Positions 27,740 to 36,264 of a stretch of DNA of 64,000 nt are shown here, one piece after another. The translations under genes were made by a program, and so were the position numbers. The stretch covers positions 186,001-250,000 of the forward strand of contig NZ_AHBZ03000012.1 of assembly GCF_000238375.3 (NCBI RefSeq), in the 5' to 3' direction. The notes beneath the pieces were generated by a model that had not been told where the DNA came from, made no database searches, and saw only the letters and a program-made list of their open reading frames with translations. The stretch's first letter is position 1; each line of letters begins with the position of its first letter. Origin of the DNA: Pseudoalteromonas citrea. GTDB taxonomy: Bacteria; Pseudomonadota; Gammaproteobacteria; Enterobacterales; Alteromonadaceae.

Positions 27740-27748
27740 AGAGATGTT

Positions 27749-28600
27749 ATGGATATTGATGCATTAAGAAGTTTTCTCGCGTTTGTCGAAACAGGCAGCT
27801 TTACCCGTGCGGCAAAGCAAGTTCACAGAACACAATCGGCCATCAGTATGCAGATGAAAAAGTTGGAGCACGATTTAAATAAAACACTCTTTCAAAAACA
27901 AGGTAGGCTGCTCAACTTGTCACACGATGGTCAAATATTTGCGCGCTACGCCAAACAGTTAGTGCAATTACATGACGAAACCTTACAACAAATGAATACA
28001 GCTCAGCCAAGTACATTACTGCGCTTAGGCTGCCCTGACGATTATGCTGAATCAGTATTACCAATACTCGTTTCCTTACTTCACGCCTATTGGCCCAATC
28101 TCGATTTGCAAATTACTTGCACACCCAGTAATAGAGTCAAAATTATGATCGACAGCGGTCATCTCGATTTAGGGATCATTACCCGGGGTTCAGAAATAGA
28201 AGAAGGTTATAAATTAGAATCCAGCCCCGGTGTATGGACACACAACCCACTGTTTAACGCCCATTGTCAAACCCCATTACCCATTGCCATATTTCAACGC
28301 GATTGTCGCTTTCATCAATCAGCAACTGACGGGCTACATAAACAAAACCGTGCTTTTGAAATCGTTGCATGCAGCGGCAGTGCAAGTGCACAACGCGGCA
28401 TTGTCAGAAGTGGTCTTGCAATTGGTGCTATGGCGCAGCTCAGTATTGGAGACCTAACACCTTTAACGTGTGACACGCTACCAGCTTTACCTATCGTTGA
28501 TATTGTCTTGATCCGCGCCAGCAGCAGTCAAAACCCAGTCACCGATGTTGCGTGTGCAGAACTATGTGAGCGCTACATCATGCAAACCAGAAAAAATTAA
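27749..28600 (+). CDS. LysR-family transcriptional regulator
   Basis: A 283-residue LysR regulator. The N-terminal winged helix (MDIDALRSFLAFVETGSFTR, then QSAISMQMKKLEHDLNKTLF) covers residues 1-62, followed by the linker helix and a periplasmic-binding-protein-like effector domain from about residue 90. It resembles the short LrhA/HdfR-like group, with effector domains of about 190 residues. It is divergent from the GST-racemase operon across 112 bases that contain a perfect dyad. The inducer is unknown. Confidence 0.9.
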   Translation: MDIDALRSFLAFVETGSFTRAAKQVHRTQSAISMQMKKLEHDLNKTLFQKQGRLLNLSHDGQIFARYAKQLVQLHDETLQQMNTAQPSTLLRLGCPDDYAESVLPILVSLLHAYWPNLDLQITCTPSNRVKIMIDSGHLDLGIITRGSEIEEGYKLESSPGVWTHNPLFNAHCQTPLPIAIFQRDCRFHQSATDGLHKQNRAFEIVACSGSASAQRGIVRSGLAIGAMAQLSIGDLTPLTCDTLPALPIVDIVLIRASSSQNPVTDVACAELCERYIMQTRKN

Positions 28601-28735
28601 CACCTTTTTACCCAAGTACACATCTATTAAGTGTTCTGTCAGCAAGCAAACTTACAATGGATGACATGTAATGAATTATTACTGTGATTGAGCAATTCAT
28701 TTTGCAGCGTCAAACTAAGTTTAAAGGATCAAACA

Positions 28736-29323
28736 ATGAAGCCACATACTACGATTAAAGCGCGGCACTCTATGTCCGTCAGACCCAAAAGCCAACATAC
28801 AACACAAAATATCACGTCTTTTTTTCAACACCACCTTTTCAAAAAGAACAGCGAACTACAATCGCTCAAAGAAGAAAACCAGCACCTCAAGTTACAACTG
28901 TGCCGGTATAAAGCTTTAACGAATAAATTTTTTGAAAAGTTACAGCGAATAAAAGCGCGATCACAGTTACAGCTCCTTACTCTTTCTTCAGTAAATAAAC
29001 GCTTAGAACGACATGTTAGCCGATTACAACGATTATCCATTCAGCTGATCAGACACCGCTCTCAATCACAGCAACAACTTAATCAACAACGTATTACGAT
29101 ACAAAACATTCAGCACACTTTAACCACAAAAAATCATGAACTCATTACAGCAGCACACAGCTATACACAGTTGGTGTCTGGCCATACATGTTGTAAAGCT
29201 GAACTTCAAAATAGCAACCAAAGTAATCATCAATTACAAAAAAGAAATTTTCGATTACGTGTGGGTATTGCAGCATTAGTCACTATTAACTTAACTCTAC
29301 TGACAGTACTGATACTTTTATGA
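28736..29323 (+). CDS. Coiled-coil protein with C-terminal membrane anchor, function unknown
   Basis: A 195-residue protein I do not recognise. The ATG at 28736 has an AAAGGA site seven to eight bases upstream and is preferred over an upstream TTG. Residues 40-185 are rich in Leu, Gln, Lys, Arg and Glu with heptad spacing (ELQSLKEENQHLKLQ, then LERHVSRLQRL), which indicates long coiled coils. The last 20 residues are a hydrophobic tail (ALVTINLTLLTVLILL), so it is likely tail-anchored in the inner membrane. It is strongly basic. It lies 194 bases before the polyketide synthase with a promoter in between, so co-transcription is not certain. Confidence 0.65.
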   Translation: MKPHTTIKARHSMSVRPKSQHTTQNITSFFQHHLFKKNSELQSLKEENQHLKLQLCRYKALTNKFFEKLQRIKARSQLQLLTLSSVNKRLERHVSRLQRLSIQLIRHRSQSQQQLNQQRITIQNIQHTLTTKNHELITAAHSYTQLVSGHTCCKAELQNSNQSNHQLQKRNFRLRVGIAALVTINLTLLTVLILL

Positions 29324-29395
29324 GGGCTCGGTGCCTATGAAGTAGCTTGTACTTTAAACAACTCAATATGCTCTTGTTATACGTAAAAAACAATA

Positions 29396-29438
29396 TTGTT
29401 ATTTAATTGTTATAATTTCGTTATGAATTAAATAACAA
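29396..29438 (+). promoter_or_regulatory. Palindrome-flanked extended -10 promoter before the polyketide synthase
   Basis: A perfect 13-bp inverted repeat (TTGTTATTTAATT at 29396-29408, AATTAAATAACAA at 29426-29438) has a 17-base spacer. The spacer includes TATAAT at 29411-29416, preceded by TG at 29408-29409, that is an extended -10 element. A dimeric regulator bound to the repeat would cover the promoter. The synthase start is about 100 bases downstream. Confidence 0.5.
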
Positions 29439-29517
29439 AATACTCCAACCTTAATGCAACCAACGAGGTAAGTGGCTAGTGCACAAACCTCTATACAACT
29501 TGATTAAGGAAAATAAC

Positions 29518-30561
29518 ATGCCCACACTCGCCAGACCTGCCATATTACACCCTGAAAATATTGTCACTAACCAAGATATGTTGTCGTTTTTAGATAACTT
29601 GCATCATGACGCGCCACACAAGCAGCAAGCTTTCAAAATGATCAAAAATTCAGCCATTGAAAAACGACATATGATATTGCCACTTGAGCAAATTTTAACG
29701 TTACAAGATTTTGGCGAACGAGGTGCCATTTATGAGCTGCAAGCCCGAGACATGGCATGTCAAGCTGCTAAAAAAGCGTTAGATCAAGCTTTATTAAAGC
29801 CCAAAGACATAACAATGGTGGTAGTTACATCTTGTACTGGATTTATGATGCCGTCGTTAACCGCCTGCTTGATTAATGACTTAGATTTACCAGCAACAAC
29901 CATTCAGCTACCAATTGCACAGCTTGGTTGCGTTGCTGGTGCATCCGCCATCAACCGCGCTACAGAGCACTGTAAAGCATCAAGGCGTAATAATGTGCTG
30001 ATCGTTGCCTTAGAAACCTCGTCATTGTGTTTTCATCGCAGCGCAGATCGACTGCAAGATTTTATTACCGACTCATTATTTGGAGATGGTGTTGCCGCCG
30101 TCGTCATGCGCGCAGATAACGATTGCAGCGGGTTTCATGTCACGCACAATCAAAGTTGCTTTATGCGTGATACCGAAGCCTATATACAATACACATTAAC
30201 CGATTCTGGATTTAAGTTTTCGCTAGATAAAGACGTGATGCACTCTATCTCCAAAGCGGCGCCACACATTGACGAATTTATTACCAATAATGCAAAAAAG
30301 AAGCCTAACGAATTAGATTTTTATATCTTTCACACCGGTGGAAGACGTATCCAAGACGAAGTAACTAGCTGCTTAGCACTATCAGATGATGCACTAACGC
30401 ATTCTCGCGCATGCCTAAGAGATACAGGCAATACCTCAAGTGTTGCAGTCATCGATGTACTTGCACGGCAATTCTCTCAAAGAAGCAGCATGGAACAAGG
30501 TATTTTAGCTGCATTTGGCCCAGGATTTACCACAGAAATGGCGCTGGGCTATTGGCAATAA
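29518..30561 (+). CDS. Type III polyketide synthase, PhlD-like (phloroglucinol synthase type)
   Basis: A 347-residue chalcone/stilbene-synthase-fold enzyme that condenses malonyl-CoA units. The catalytic triad is complete: C138 in AQLGCVAGAS, H272 in IFHTGGRR and N305 in RDTGNTSSV. The stretch VTSCTGFMMPSLTA and the N-terminus MPTLARPAILHPENIVT are, from memory, very close to PhlD of Pseudomonas, which makes phloroglucinol from three malonyl-CoA. The start at 29518 is preferred because an AAGGA site sits seven bases upstream; a GTG 39 bases earlier has no such support. No phlACB-like acetyltransferase, tailoring enzyme or exporter is next to it. A terminator follows. Confidence 0.88.
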   Translation: MPTLARPAILHPENIVTNQDMLSFLDNLHHDAPHKQQAFKMIKNSAIEKRHMILPLEQILTLQDFGERGAIYELQARDMACQAAKKALDQALLKPKDITMVVVTSCTGFMMPSLTACLINDLDLPATTIQLPIAQLGCVAGASAINRATEHCKASRRNNVLIVALETSSLCFHRSADRLQDFITDSLFGDGVAAVVMRADNDCSGFHVTHNQSCFMRDTEAYIQYTLTDSGFKFSLDKDVMHSISKAAPHIDEFITNNAKKKPNELDFYIFHTGGRRIQDEVTSCLALSDDALTHSRACLRDTGNTSSVAVIDVLARQFSQRSSMEQGILAAFGPGFTTEMALGYWQ

Positions 30562-30578
30562 AATTATTTATTAAAATT

Positions 30579-30604
30579 AAGTCGCACTCATATGCGACTT
30601 TTTA
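30579..30604 (+). terminator. Terminator after the polyketide synthase gene
   Basis: An 8-bp stem AAGTCGCA / TGCGACTT with a six-base loop is followed by TTTAT, 17 bases after the stop codon. The synthase is therefore probably transcribed alone. Confidence 0.85.
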
Positions 30605-30740
30605 TACCAAAATCAACAACTAAAAGTACTGTGACTAACTTGCGCCAAGATTGTGATAAAAACGTGATATTTCGGTGAAGCCCGCGAGACATTTCACTTG
30701 CATTCTTAGTCCTGTCATAACAACCAAGAAAGAGAATATC

Positions 30741-31445
30741 ATGAAGGCAAAATTACTATCACTTGTATGCACGAGCAGTTTATTGGCAATGTCAGCAGCA
30801 CATGCCGCTGATATAGATGTAAAAATCACTAACCTCACCCAAGGGATTTACTTCACACCAATATTAATCGGTGCGCATAGTAGTGATGCACATTTATTCC
30901 AAACAGGCCAAGCTGCCTCTGATGCGCTTCAAGCCATGGCAGAAGGGGGTAGCATTGATGCACTGTCAGCAACACTTGATAGTATCAATGCCAATAAATT
31001 AGCCAACCCAGCCGAAGGCTTATTAGCACCAGCGAGTACAACAATGGGCAGCTTAACAACCACAGACAGTAATACAACCTTGTCTATTGTCGCTATGATG
31101 TTGCCAACTAATGACGGTTTTGTTGGCCTAGACGGTTGGACAATCCCAACGGAGGCTGGCACTTACCACATATATCTAAATGCATATGATGCAGGCACCG
31201 AAGCGAATAACGAATTAGTCGTTGATGGCTCTGGTGCACCGGGTACTCCTGGGATCCCAGCCTCTCCAGGCGCAGCACCGGGCACCCAAGGCAGCGGCCT
31301 AACAACCATGGAAACCAACACTATGGTGCACATTCATCGCGGTAACGTTGGTGATGATGAAGCCATTGGTGGAAAAAGCGACTTACACAACACGGTTCAC
31401 CGCTGGTTAAACCCTGTTGCTAAAGTGACAGTAACGGTTAAATAA
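30741..31445 (+). CDS. Spondin-domain secreted protein
   Basis: A 234-residue protein with a Sec signal peptide (residues 1-22, ending AHAAD) and a single bacterial Spondin_N-type domain: the DIDVKITNLTQGIYFTPIL start, the ALQAMAEGG segment, and AYDAGTEANNE with acidic residues suitable for calcium binding. A Pro/Gly-rich loop of about 25 residues (GTPGIPASPGAAPGTQG) interrupts the domain. The start at 30741 is preferred since it gives the signal peptide and has an AGAGAA site upstream. It is the first gene of an operon with a paralogous lipoprotein, a response regulator and a kinase. Function is unknown; adhesion or signalling is possible. Confidence 0.83.
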   Translation: MKAKLLSLVCTSSLLAMSAAHAADIDVKITNLTQGIYFTPILIGAHSSDAHLFQTGQAASDALQAMAEGGSIDALSATLDSINANKLANPAEGLLAPASTTMGSLTTTDSNTTLSIVAMMLPTNDGFVGLDGWTIPTEAGTYHIYLNAYDAGTEANNELVVDGSGAPGTPGIPASPGAAPGTQGSGLTTMETNTMVHIHRGNVGDDEAIGGKSDLHNTVHRWLNPVAKVTVTVK

Positions 31446-31455
31446 GGGGCATATT

Positions 31456-32169
31456 ATGAATAAGTTTACCCCCATCATTCCACTTGCTTGTTTGTTATTA
31501 GCTGCATGTGGCAGCGATAATGATAACAATACGACAATCACTCCGGTACCACCTACTCCAGAGCCTGAACCAACACAGTATGAGTTTAAAGTTACAGCGC
31601 TTAATTTAACCAATGCTCAACCACTATCACCGCTTGGCGCGGCATTACACACCAGTGGTCAATTTTGGACAATAGGTGAAATGGCCAGTGAAGAACTAGA
31701 GAAATTGGCCGAGGGTGGCGATAATTCAGGGCTGCTTGGCTTGTCTGTTGTTAACGCCTCTACATCAGGTGATGCACCGCTTGGGCCAGGTAAAATGACC
31801 GAGCTAATGCTGACGACAACAAGTTTAACTGATCAAAAAATCTCGTTAATTAGCATGATGGTGAATACAAATGATGGCTTTACCGGTCTTAATAGCATCG
31901 ATGTGTCTCACATGGCGGTAGGCGACTACGCCAAAATGCACACCCGAGCCTATGATTCAGGGACAGAAGCTAACTCAGAAAGCAGTGGCTCAATGCCTGG
32001 CCCAGCAGACGGTGGAGAAGGCTTTAATGCAGTGCGTGATGACATTGATAAAGTGGCTATGCACCTTGGTGTCGTAAGTAATGATGATGGATTAAGTACG
32101 TCAGTACTAACCTCTGAGCATAAATTCGACAACCCGCTCATGGCCGTAACCATAACAAGAGTTAAATAA
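31456..32169 (+). CDS. Spondin-domain lipoprotein
   Basis: A 237-residue lipoprotein (lipobox LAAC, cysteine 18) followed by a Pro/Thr-rich spacer and a Spondin_N-type domain. It is a paralogue of the preceding gene: EFKVTALNLTNAQPLSPLG, LAEGGDNSG, MMVNTNDGFTGL and AYDSGTEANSE match block by block, but the Pro/Gly loop is shorter. It starts ten bases after its neighbour's stop. One secreted and one membrane-anchored version of the same domain upstream of a two-component system suggests either regulated products or accessory sensors for the kinase; this is inference. Confidence 0.83.
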   Translation: MNKFTPIIPLACLLLAACGSDNDNNTTITPVPPTPEPEPTQYEFKVTALNLTNAQPLSPLGAALHTSGQFWTIGEMASEELEKLAEGGDNSGLLGLSVVNASTSGDAPLGPGKMTELMLTTTSLTDQKISLISMMVNTNDGFTGLNSIDVSHMAVGDYAKMHTRAYDSGTEANSESSGSMPGPADGGEGFNAVRDDIDKVAMHLGVVSNDDGLSTSVLTSEHKFDNPLMAVTITRVK

Positions 32170-32208
32170 CGCCTATACGCACTGTGTGGGCGATAAAAAG
32201 GCCACATT

Positions 32209-32931
32209 ATGCAACAACAGGTACTGATTGTAGAAGACGACCAAGATATTGCGCGTCTTCTACAAGTTCATTTAACTGAATTATCATTGGACGTTGATCA
32301 TGTGTTTGATGGAGAAAGCGCAATGGATAAGTTACAACAAGGAAATTATGCCATTGTGCTACTCGATATTATGCTGCCAGGTGTTGATGGCTTAACGCTC
32401 TGTAGAGAAATTAAGACCTCTACTCCTCATATTAGCGTTGTGTTATTAACGTCTAAAAGCAGTGAAATGGACCGCATTATTGGACTCGAGATGGGCGCTG
32501 ATGACTACATTTGTAAACCGTTCAGTTATCGAGAATTCCAAGCCAGAATGAAAGCACAACTGCGGCATATACGGTTACTTCAAGCCACAGAAAATCAACA
32601 TGCGCAAACCGAACAAGCCCCCTTACAGCTCGGTCGATTGAGTATTGATACTGTCTGTCATGAGGCCAATTTGGGGGCTCAAGTTTTGGATTTAACTGCA
32701 ACAGAATTTGAGCTACTACATTTTTTTGCAGCGCACCCGAGTCAAGTTTTTTCGAGAACGCAACTACTTGAATCAGTCTGGGGTTATCAACATTCGGGTT
32801 ACGAACACACCGTAAACTCACACATAAATAGGTTGCGCAGTAAACTTGAAAAGTATGGCGGGCAAGGCGTAATTGAAACCGTCTGGGGCGTCGGCTATAA
32901 GCTCAACGCTAAACAACTAACACAGGCTTAA
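32209..32931 (+). CDS. OmpR-family response regulator
   Basis: A 240-residue regulator with a receiver domain (acidic pocket EDDQD near residue 9, phosphorylatable aspartate in VLLDIMLPGVDG near residue 54, conserved Lys in YICKPFSYRE) and a C-terminal winged helix (LDLTATEFELLHFFAAHP ... HINRLRSKLE ... TVWGVGYKL). It lies 39 bases after the spondin lipoprotein gene and three bases before the kinase gene, so all four are likely one operon. Its targets are presumably the operon itself. Confidence 0.92.
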   Translation: MQQQVLIVEDDQDIARLLQVHLTELSLDVDHVFDGESAMDKLQQGNYAIVLLDIMLPGVDGLTLCREIKTSTPHISVVLLTSKSSEMDRIIGLEMGADDYICKPFSYREFQARMKAQLRHIRLLQATENQHAQTEQAPLQLGRLSIDTVCHEANLGAQVLDLTATEFELLHFFAAHPSQVFSRTQLLESVWGYQHSGYEHTVNSHINRLRSKLEKYGGQGVIETVWGVGYKLNAKQLTQA

Positions 32932-32934
32932 GCC

Positions 32935-34425
32935 ATGAAACTGTCTTTATATCATAAACTTGCTATGTCGCTGGCTGGTATTTTCATTTTAATTGCGTCT
33001 TTATTTATTTGGTGGACACAAGCCCTATCACAAGTATCGCGTGCCCAAGCGGAACAACAGCTTCATATGGGGCTAGCGGAACACCTAGTCGGCGACAACC
33101 CATTACTCAAACAGGGTGTTTATGATTACAAAGCACTTGAAAACTTATTTCACACTTTAATGGTACTTGGTCCGTCATTTGAATTTTACTTTGTCGATCC
33201 AAGTGGACAATTACTTACCTACTCAGCCAAACCCGGCGAAGTCAAACGTCAGAATATTAATCTTGTGCCACTCATTAAATTAATTGAGCAACCCGAACAA
33301 CTTCCCGTATATGGTGACGATCCGCGTAGCGAATGTGGAGAAAAAATATTTTCGGTCGCCCCTGTGTATAATGGTGATACTCTGCAAGGCTATTTATACG
33401 TTATTATCGGCTCAAAGCTCTATGACTCAATTATCAGTAATGTAAAAGGTAATGACCAATTAATTATGGGACTAAGCTGGCTAGGTCTGGCCTTGGGATT
33501 TTTACTCACCGCATTGTTGCTACTTTTTAAATATTTAACCCGCCCCGTTGCTGCGTTAACTGAACACATACAACAATTAGAACACGCACAATTTGATATC
33601 AGTAAAATCACCTTACTTGATTGGAATAAAGCCCATAGCAACGAAGTGCACCAACTTGGCGATAGTGTCAATAACATGGTCAAAACCATTGACTTTCAAG
33701 TAAAGCAACTTGCTGAATTAGATGATCAACGCCGCCAATTATTGGCGCACTTATCTCATGACTTACGTACCCCTTTGGCATCATTGCAAGGCTACCTCGA
33801 AATTATTTCGCTGAAAAAACATGATCCAGAGCAACAAGCCCTGCATTTGGGGGTTGCACTAAAAAACTGCGACCAACTCAAATCTCTCATTGACCAAATC
33901 TTTGAATTAGCCCACTTAGAGTCTGGCCATGCAAACGTGCAGTTTGAAGTCTTCAACTTGGGGGAACTGTTGTACGATGTAATGGCTAAATTTGCAATTC
34001 GCGCTGAGAAATTGGGCATCTCATTAACGATATCGCCTACTGTCTGTGACATAAAAGCCTATTCGGATATTGGTAAACTAGAGCGGATCCTGACCAATTT
34101 AATCGAAAATGCACTGCGTCATACCGATGAACATGGCGCAATCTCTATAGAAGTGAGTCAACATGGTGATCACCTTGCTGTCTCGGTCAGTGATACCGGA
34201 GTGGGAATTTCAGCAAAAGAGCTCCCTTACATTTTTGAAGCCCGCTATCGAGCCAGTAACTCTAAAGGCTGTAAAAAGTCTCATGCGGGCCTTGGTCTTG
34301 CTATCACTGAGCGGTTAATTAAACTCCTTCAAACTGAAATTAAAGTACAGAGTAAAGTCGGTGTGGGCACTGAATTTAGCTTTCAGTTAAGAGAAGCTGA
34401 ACCCTACAATGAAAAAGCCGAGTAA
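32935..34425 (+). CDS. Sensor histidine kinase (partner of the 32.2 kb regulator)
   Basis: A 496-residue inner-membrane kinase: first membrane segment about residues 8-28, a periplasmic domain of about 150 residues, a second segment about 180-200, a HAMP region, then the phosphoaccepting histidine in LAHLSHDLRTPLASLQG (about 280) and the ATPase boxes NLIENALRHT, DTGVGISAKE and HAGLGLAI. The periplasmic domain contains one cysteine (SECGEKIFSV). It has no receiver domain. It is the last gene of the spondin operon and should phosphorylate the adjacent OmpR-type regulator. Confidence 0.92.
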   Translation: MKLSLYHKLAMSLAGIFILIASLFIWWTQALSQVSRAQAEQQLHMGLAEHLVGDNPLLKQGVYDYKALENLFHTLMVLGPSFEFYFVDPSGQLLTYSAKPGEVKRQNINLVPLIKLIEQPEQLPVYGDDPRSECGEKIFSVAPVYNGDTLQGYLYVIIGSKLYDSIISNVKGNDQLIMGLSWLGLALGFLLTALLLLFKYLTRPVAALTEHIQQLEHAQFDISKITLLDWNKAHSNEVHQLGDSVNNMVKTIDFQVKQLAELDDQRRQLLAHLSHDLRTPLASLQGYLEIISLKKHDPEQQALHLGVALKNCDQLKSLIDQIFELAHLESGHANVQFEVFNLGELLYDVMAKFAIRAEKLGISLTISPTVCDIKAYSDIGKLERILTNLIENALRHTDEHGAISIEVSQHGDHLAVSVSDTGVGISAKELPYIFEARYRASNSKGCKKSHAGLGLAITERLIKLLQTEIKVQSKVGVGTEFSFQLREAEPYNEKAE

Positions 34426-34569
34426 CACTAGGTCGGGTTTGTAATAAACAGGGCAAGCTATCCCCTTCTCTACGGCCTATTTATTATTTTTTAGAGGGAG
34501 TGACGCATTGACTTAAGGTTGACTCATAGTGCATGAATCAATGAGCTTTGCATACTCCCTTAAACTACT

Positions 34570-35262
34570 TTAAAACTGCCAACCGAGGATAAACGAGGCC
34601 TCTTTTACATCATGTTGGTAGCTACGAGAAATACTGTCTATCTCTACGTATACGTCGCTTTCGTTAATTCTCATTAGTGAATACTCAAAGCCAACATACC
34701 AGTTTTCAGTTATTTGGTGTTCCAAACCAACTGAATAAAATACATCATTACCACTTTTTTGCATGTCATACCCAGCTCTGGAGAAGGTCAGTCTTGCAGG
34801 TGTCGATGCTTGATAACCCCACTGGGCTATACCCAGCCTCATATTGACTGACAGCGTATCAAATAAACGTGTTTGAGCTTTAATACCCAGCCGGGTAGAC
34901 TCAAGCTCAATTGGAACGGGTAATTTATAACTTGAAATAGGTTCTATTTTTTCACCGCTCACTTGAAAAGATGGGTAATCTAAAGGCGCATAAACATTCA
35001 TTGTCACTTCGTTTTTGCCGTCTCCATGAAAATGCTTTGAAAGCTCAAAAGAAATATAGTCAGAGAACTTTACACCAACTCTCACACCCAAAGAGTTCGT
35101 CACAAGATCTGATGAATAGTGCTTTTTCTTATTGTTAAGCTCAATACTAGAATGAATATCGTTCTGAGATTTACCCAGTAATAGCTCAGAACTGAACTGC
35201 ATTTGCGCATAGCTAGATAAAGGCAGTAATAAAGCGGCTACACCTAAAATAGAATATTTCAT
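34570..35262 (-). CDS. Outer-membrane beta-barrel protein, function unknown
   Basis: A 230-residue exported protein with a clear signal peptide (residues 1-19, cleavage after SYA). The rest consists of alternating amphipathic strands and ends in an aromatic residue pattern (SFILGWQF) recognised by the Bam machinery, so an eight-stranded or similar barrel of the OmpA/OmpW size is likely. No specific family motif was recognised. It is convergent with the spondin-operon kinase and separated by almost 300 bases from the next regulator gene, so it is probably transcribed alone. Confidence 0.75.
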   Translation of the reverse strand: MKYSILGVAALLLPLSSYAQMQFSSELLLGKSQNDIHSSIELNNKKKHYSSDLVTNSLGVRVGVKFSDYISFELSKHFHGDGKNEVTMNVYAPLDYPSFQVSGEKIEPISSYKLPVPIELESTRLGIKAQTRLFDTLSVNMRLGIAQWGYQASTPARLTFSRAGYDMQKSGNDVFYSVGLEHQITENWYVGFEYSLMRINESDVYVEIDSISRSYQHDVKEASFILGWQF

Positions 35263-35556
35263 TTTTCCTCATCATTTAGTTATGTCTAGATTGGACTTTT
35301 GACAGAAGTTTACACATTTCCCATGAACCTATTAAGTGAAGCAAAATAGGTACATCGCATTTTCACACTCCTCCACCTTGATGTAAAGCTCGAATTGGAG
35401 GCGCAGCTAAACTGCGATCAATTATCGACTAAGGGGATTTTTATAAAAGGCGGGAGGTGAAGTTAACCCATGAGGTAATTCATCTTGCTTACCACTGCAT
35501 ATATAGATCAAATACAGCAGTGATTAAATAATCTACTACGTGATTTACGCCACCAA

Positions 35557-36249
35557 TTACTCGCTTTGTGCCTCAAACTTATAGCCAGCACCATAAATTG
35601 AATGAATAAACTCATGCTCAGGCGCAATACCGTGTAACTTTTTGCGGATTTTCTTTATATGGCTATCAATGGTGCGGTCACTGACAATGCGATCATCATC
35701 ATAAATATGATCCATCAACTTATCACGGCTGTATATCCGCCCTGGATGAGCTTGCATTGACTTTAAAAGTAAAAATTCAACATGGGTGAGGCTTACGCTA
35801 CTGGTCAAAAATGACGCAAACAACGTGTCTTCATTAAGCTTAAGCTTATCTTCAATATCATGCTTGTGACCGTTGTTGTTTAATGCCACTCGACGCAATA
35901 CCGCTTTCACACGAGCCACCACTTCTCTCGGGCTATAGGGTTTGCATACATAATCATCTGCACCAATTTCTAAACCAAGTAGCCGATCAATCTCTTCTAC
36001 TTTTGCGGTCGTCATTATGATTGGTACTGTCGACTTGGCTCTCACCATTTTACAAATTTCAATACCATCTACATTCGGTAACATGATATCCAGTAAAATT
36101 AAATGCGGATCAAATGTCGAGAAAGCACTTTCAGCATCAGCACCATCCGCCACAATGTGCGTCTCATATTCTGCTTTTACTAAGTACTTACTCAGAATAT
36201 CTGCCAGCTTAGGCTCATCTTCAACAATTAATATGCGTGTTTTATCCAA
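35557..36249 (-). CDS. OmpR-family response regulator (BaeR/RstA-like)
   Basis: A 230-residue regulator. The receiver domain has the acidic pocket VEDEPK, the phosphorylatable aspartate in ILLDIMLPNVDGIE (about residue 54) and the Lys of YVCKPYSPREV. The winged helix ends in TIDSHIKKIRKKLH and SIYGAGYKFE. It starts 15 bases after the stop of the kinase gene on the same strand and is the last gene of a likely peroxidase-kinase-regulator operon. Motif pattern is closest to BaeR-type regulators, which control envelope stress responses in enterics; the targets here are unknown. Confidence 0.92.
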   Translation of the reverse strand: MDKTRILIVEDEPKLADILSKYLVKAEYETHIVADGADAESAFSTFDPHLILLDIMLPNVDGIEICKMVRAKSTVPIIMTTAKVEEIDRLLGLEIGADDYVCKPYSPREVVARVKAVLRRVALNNNGHKHDIEDKLKLNEDTLFASFLTSSVSLTHVEFLLLKSMQAHPGRIYSRDKLMDHIYDDDRIVSDRTIDSHIKKIRKKLHGIAPEHEFIHSIYGAGYKFEAQSE

Positions 36250-36264
36250 AGGTTGCAGTCCGTT

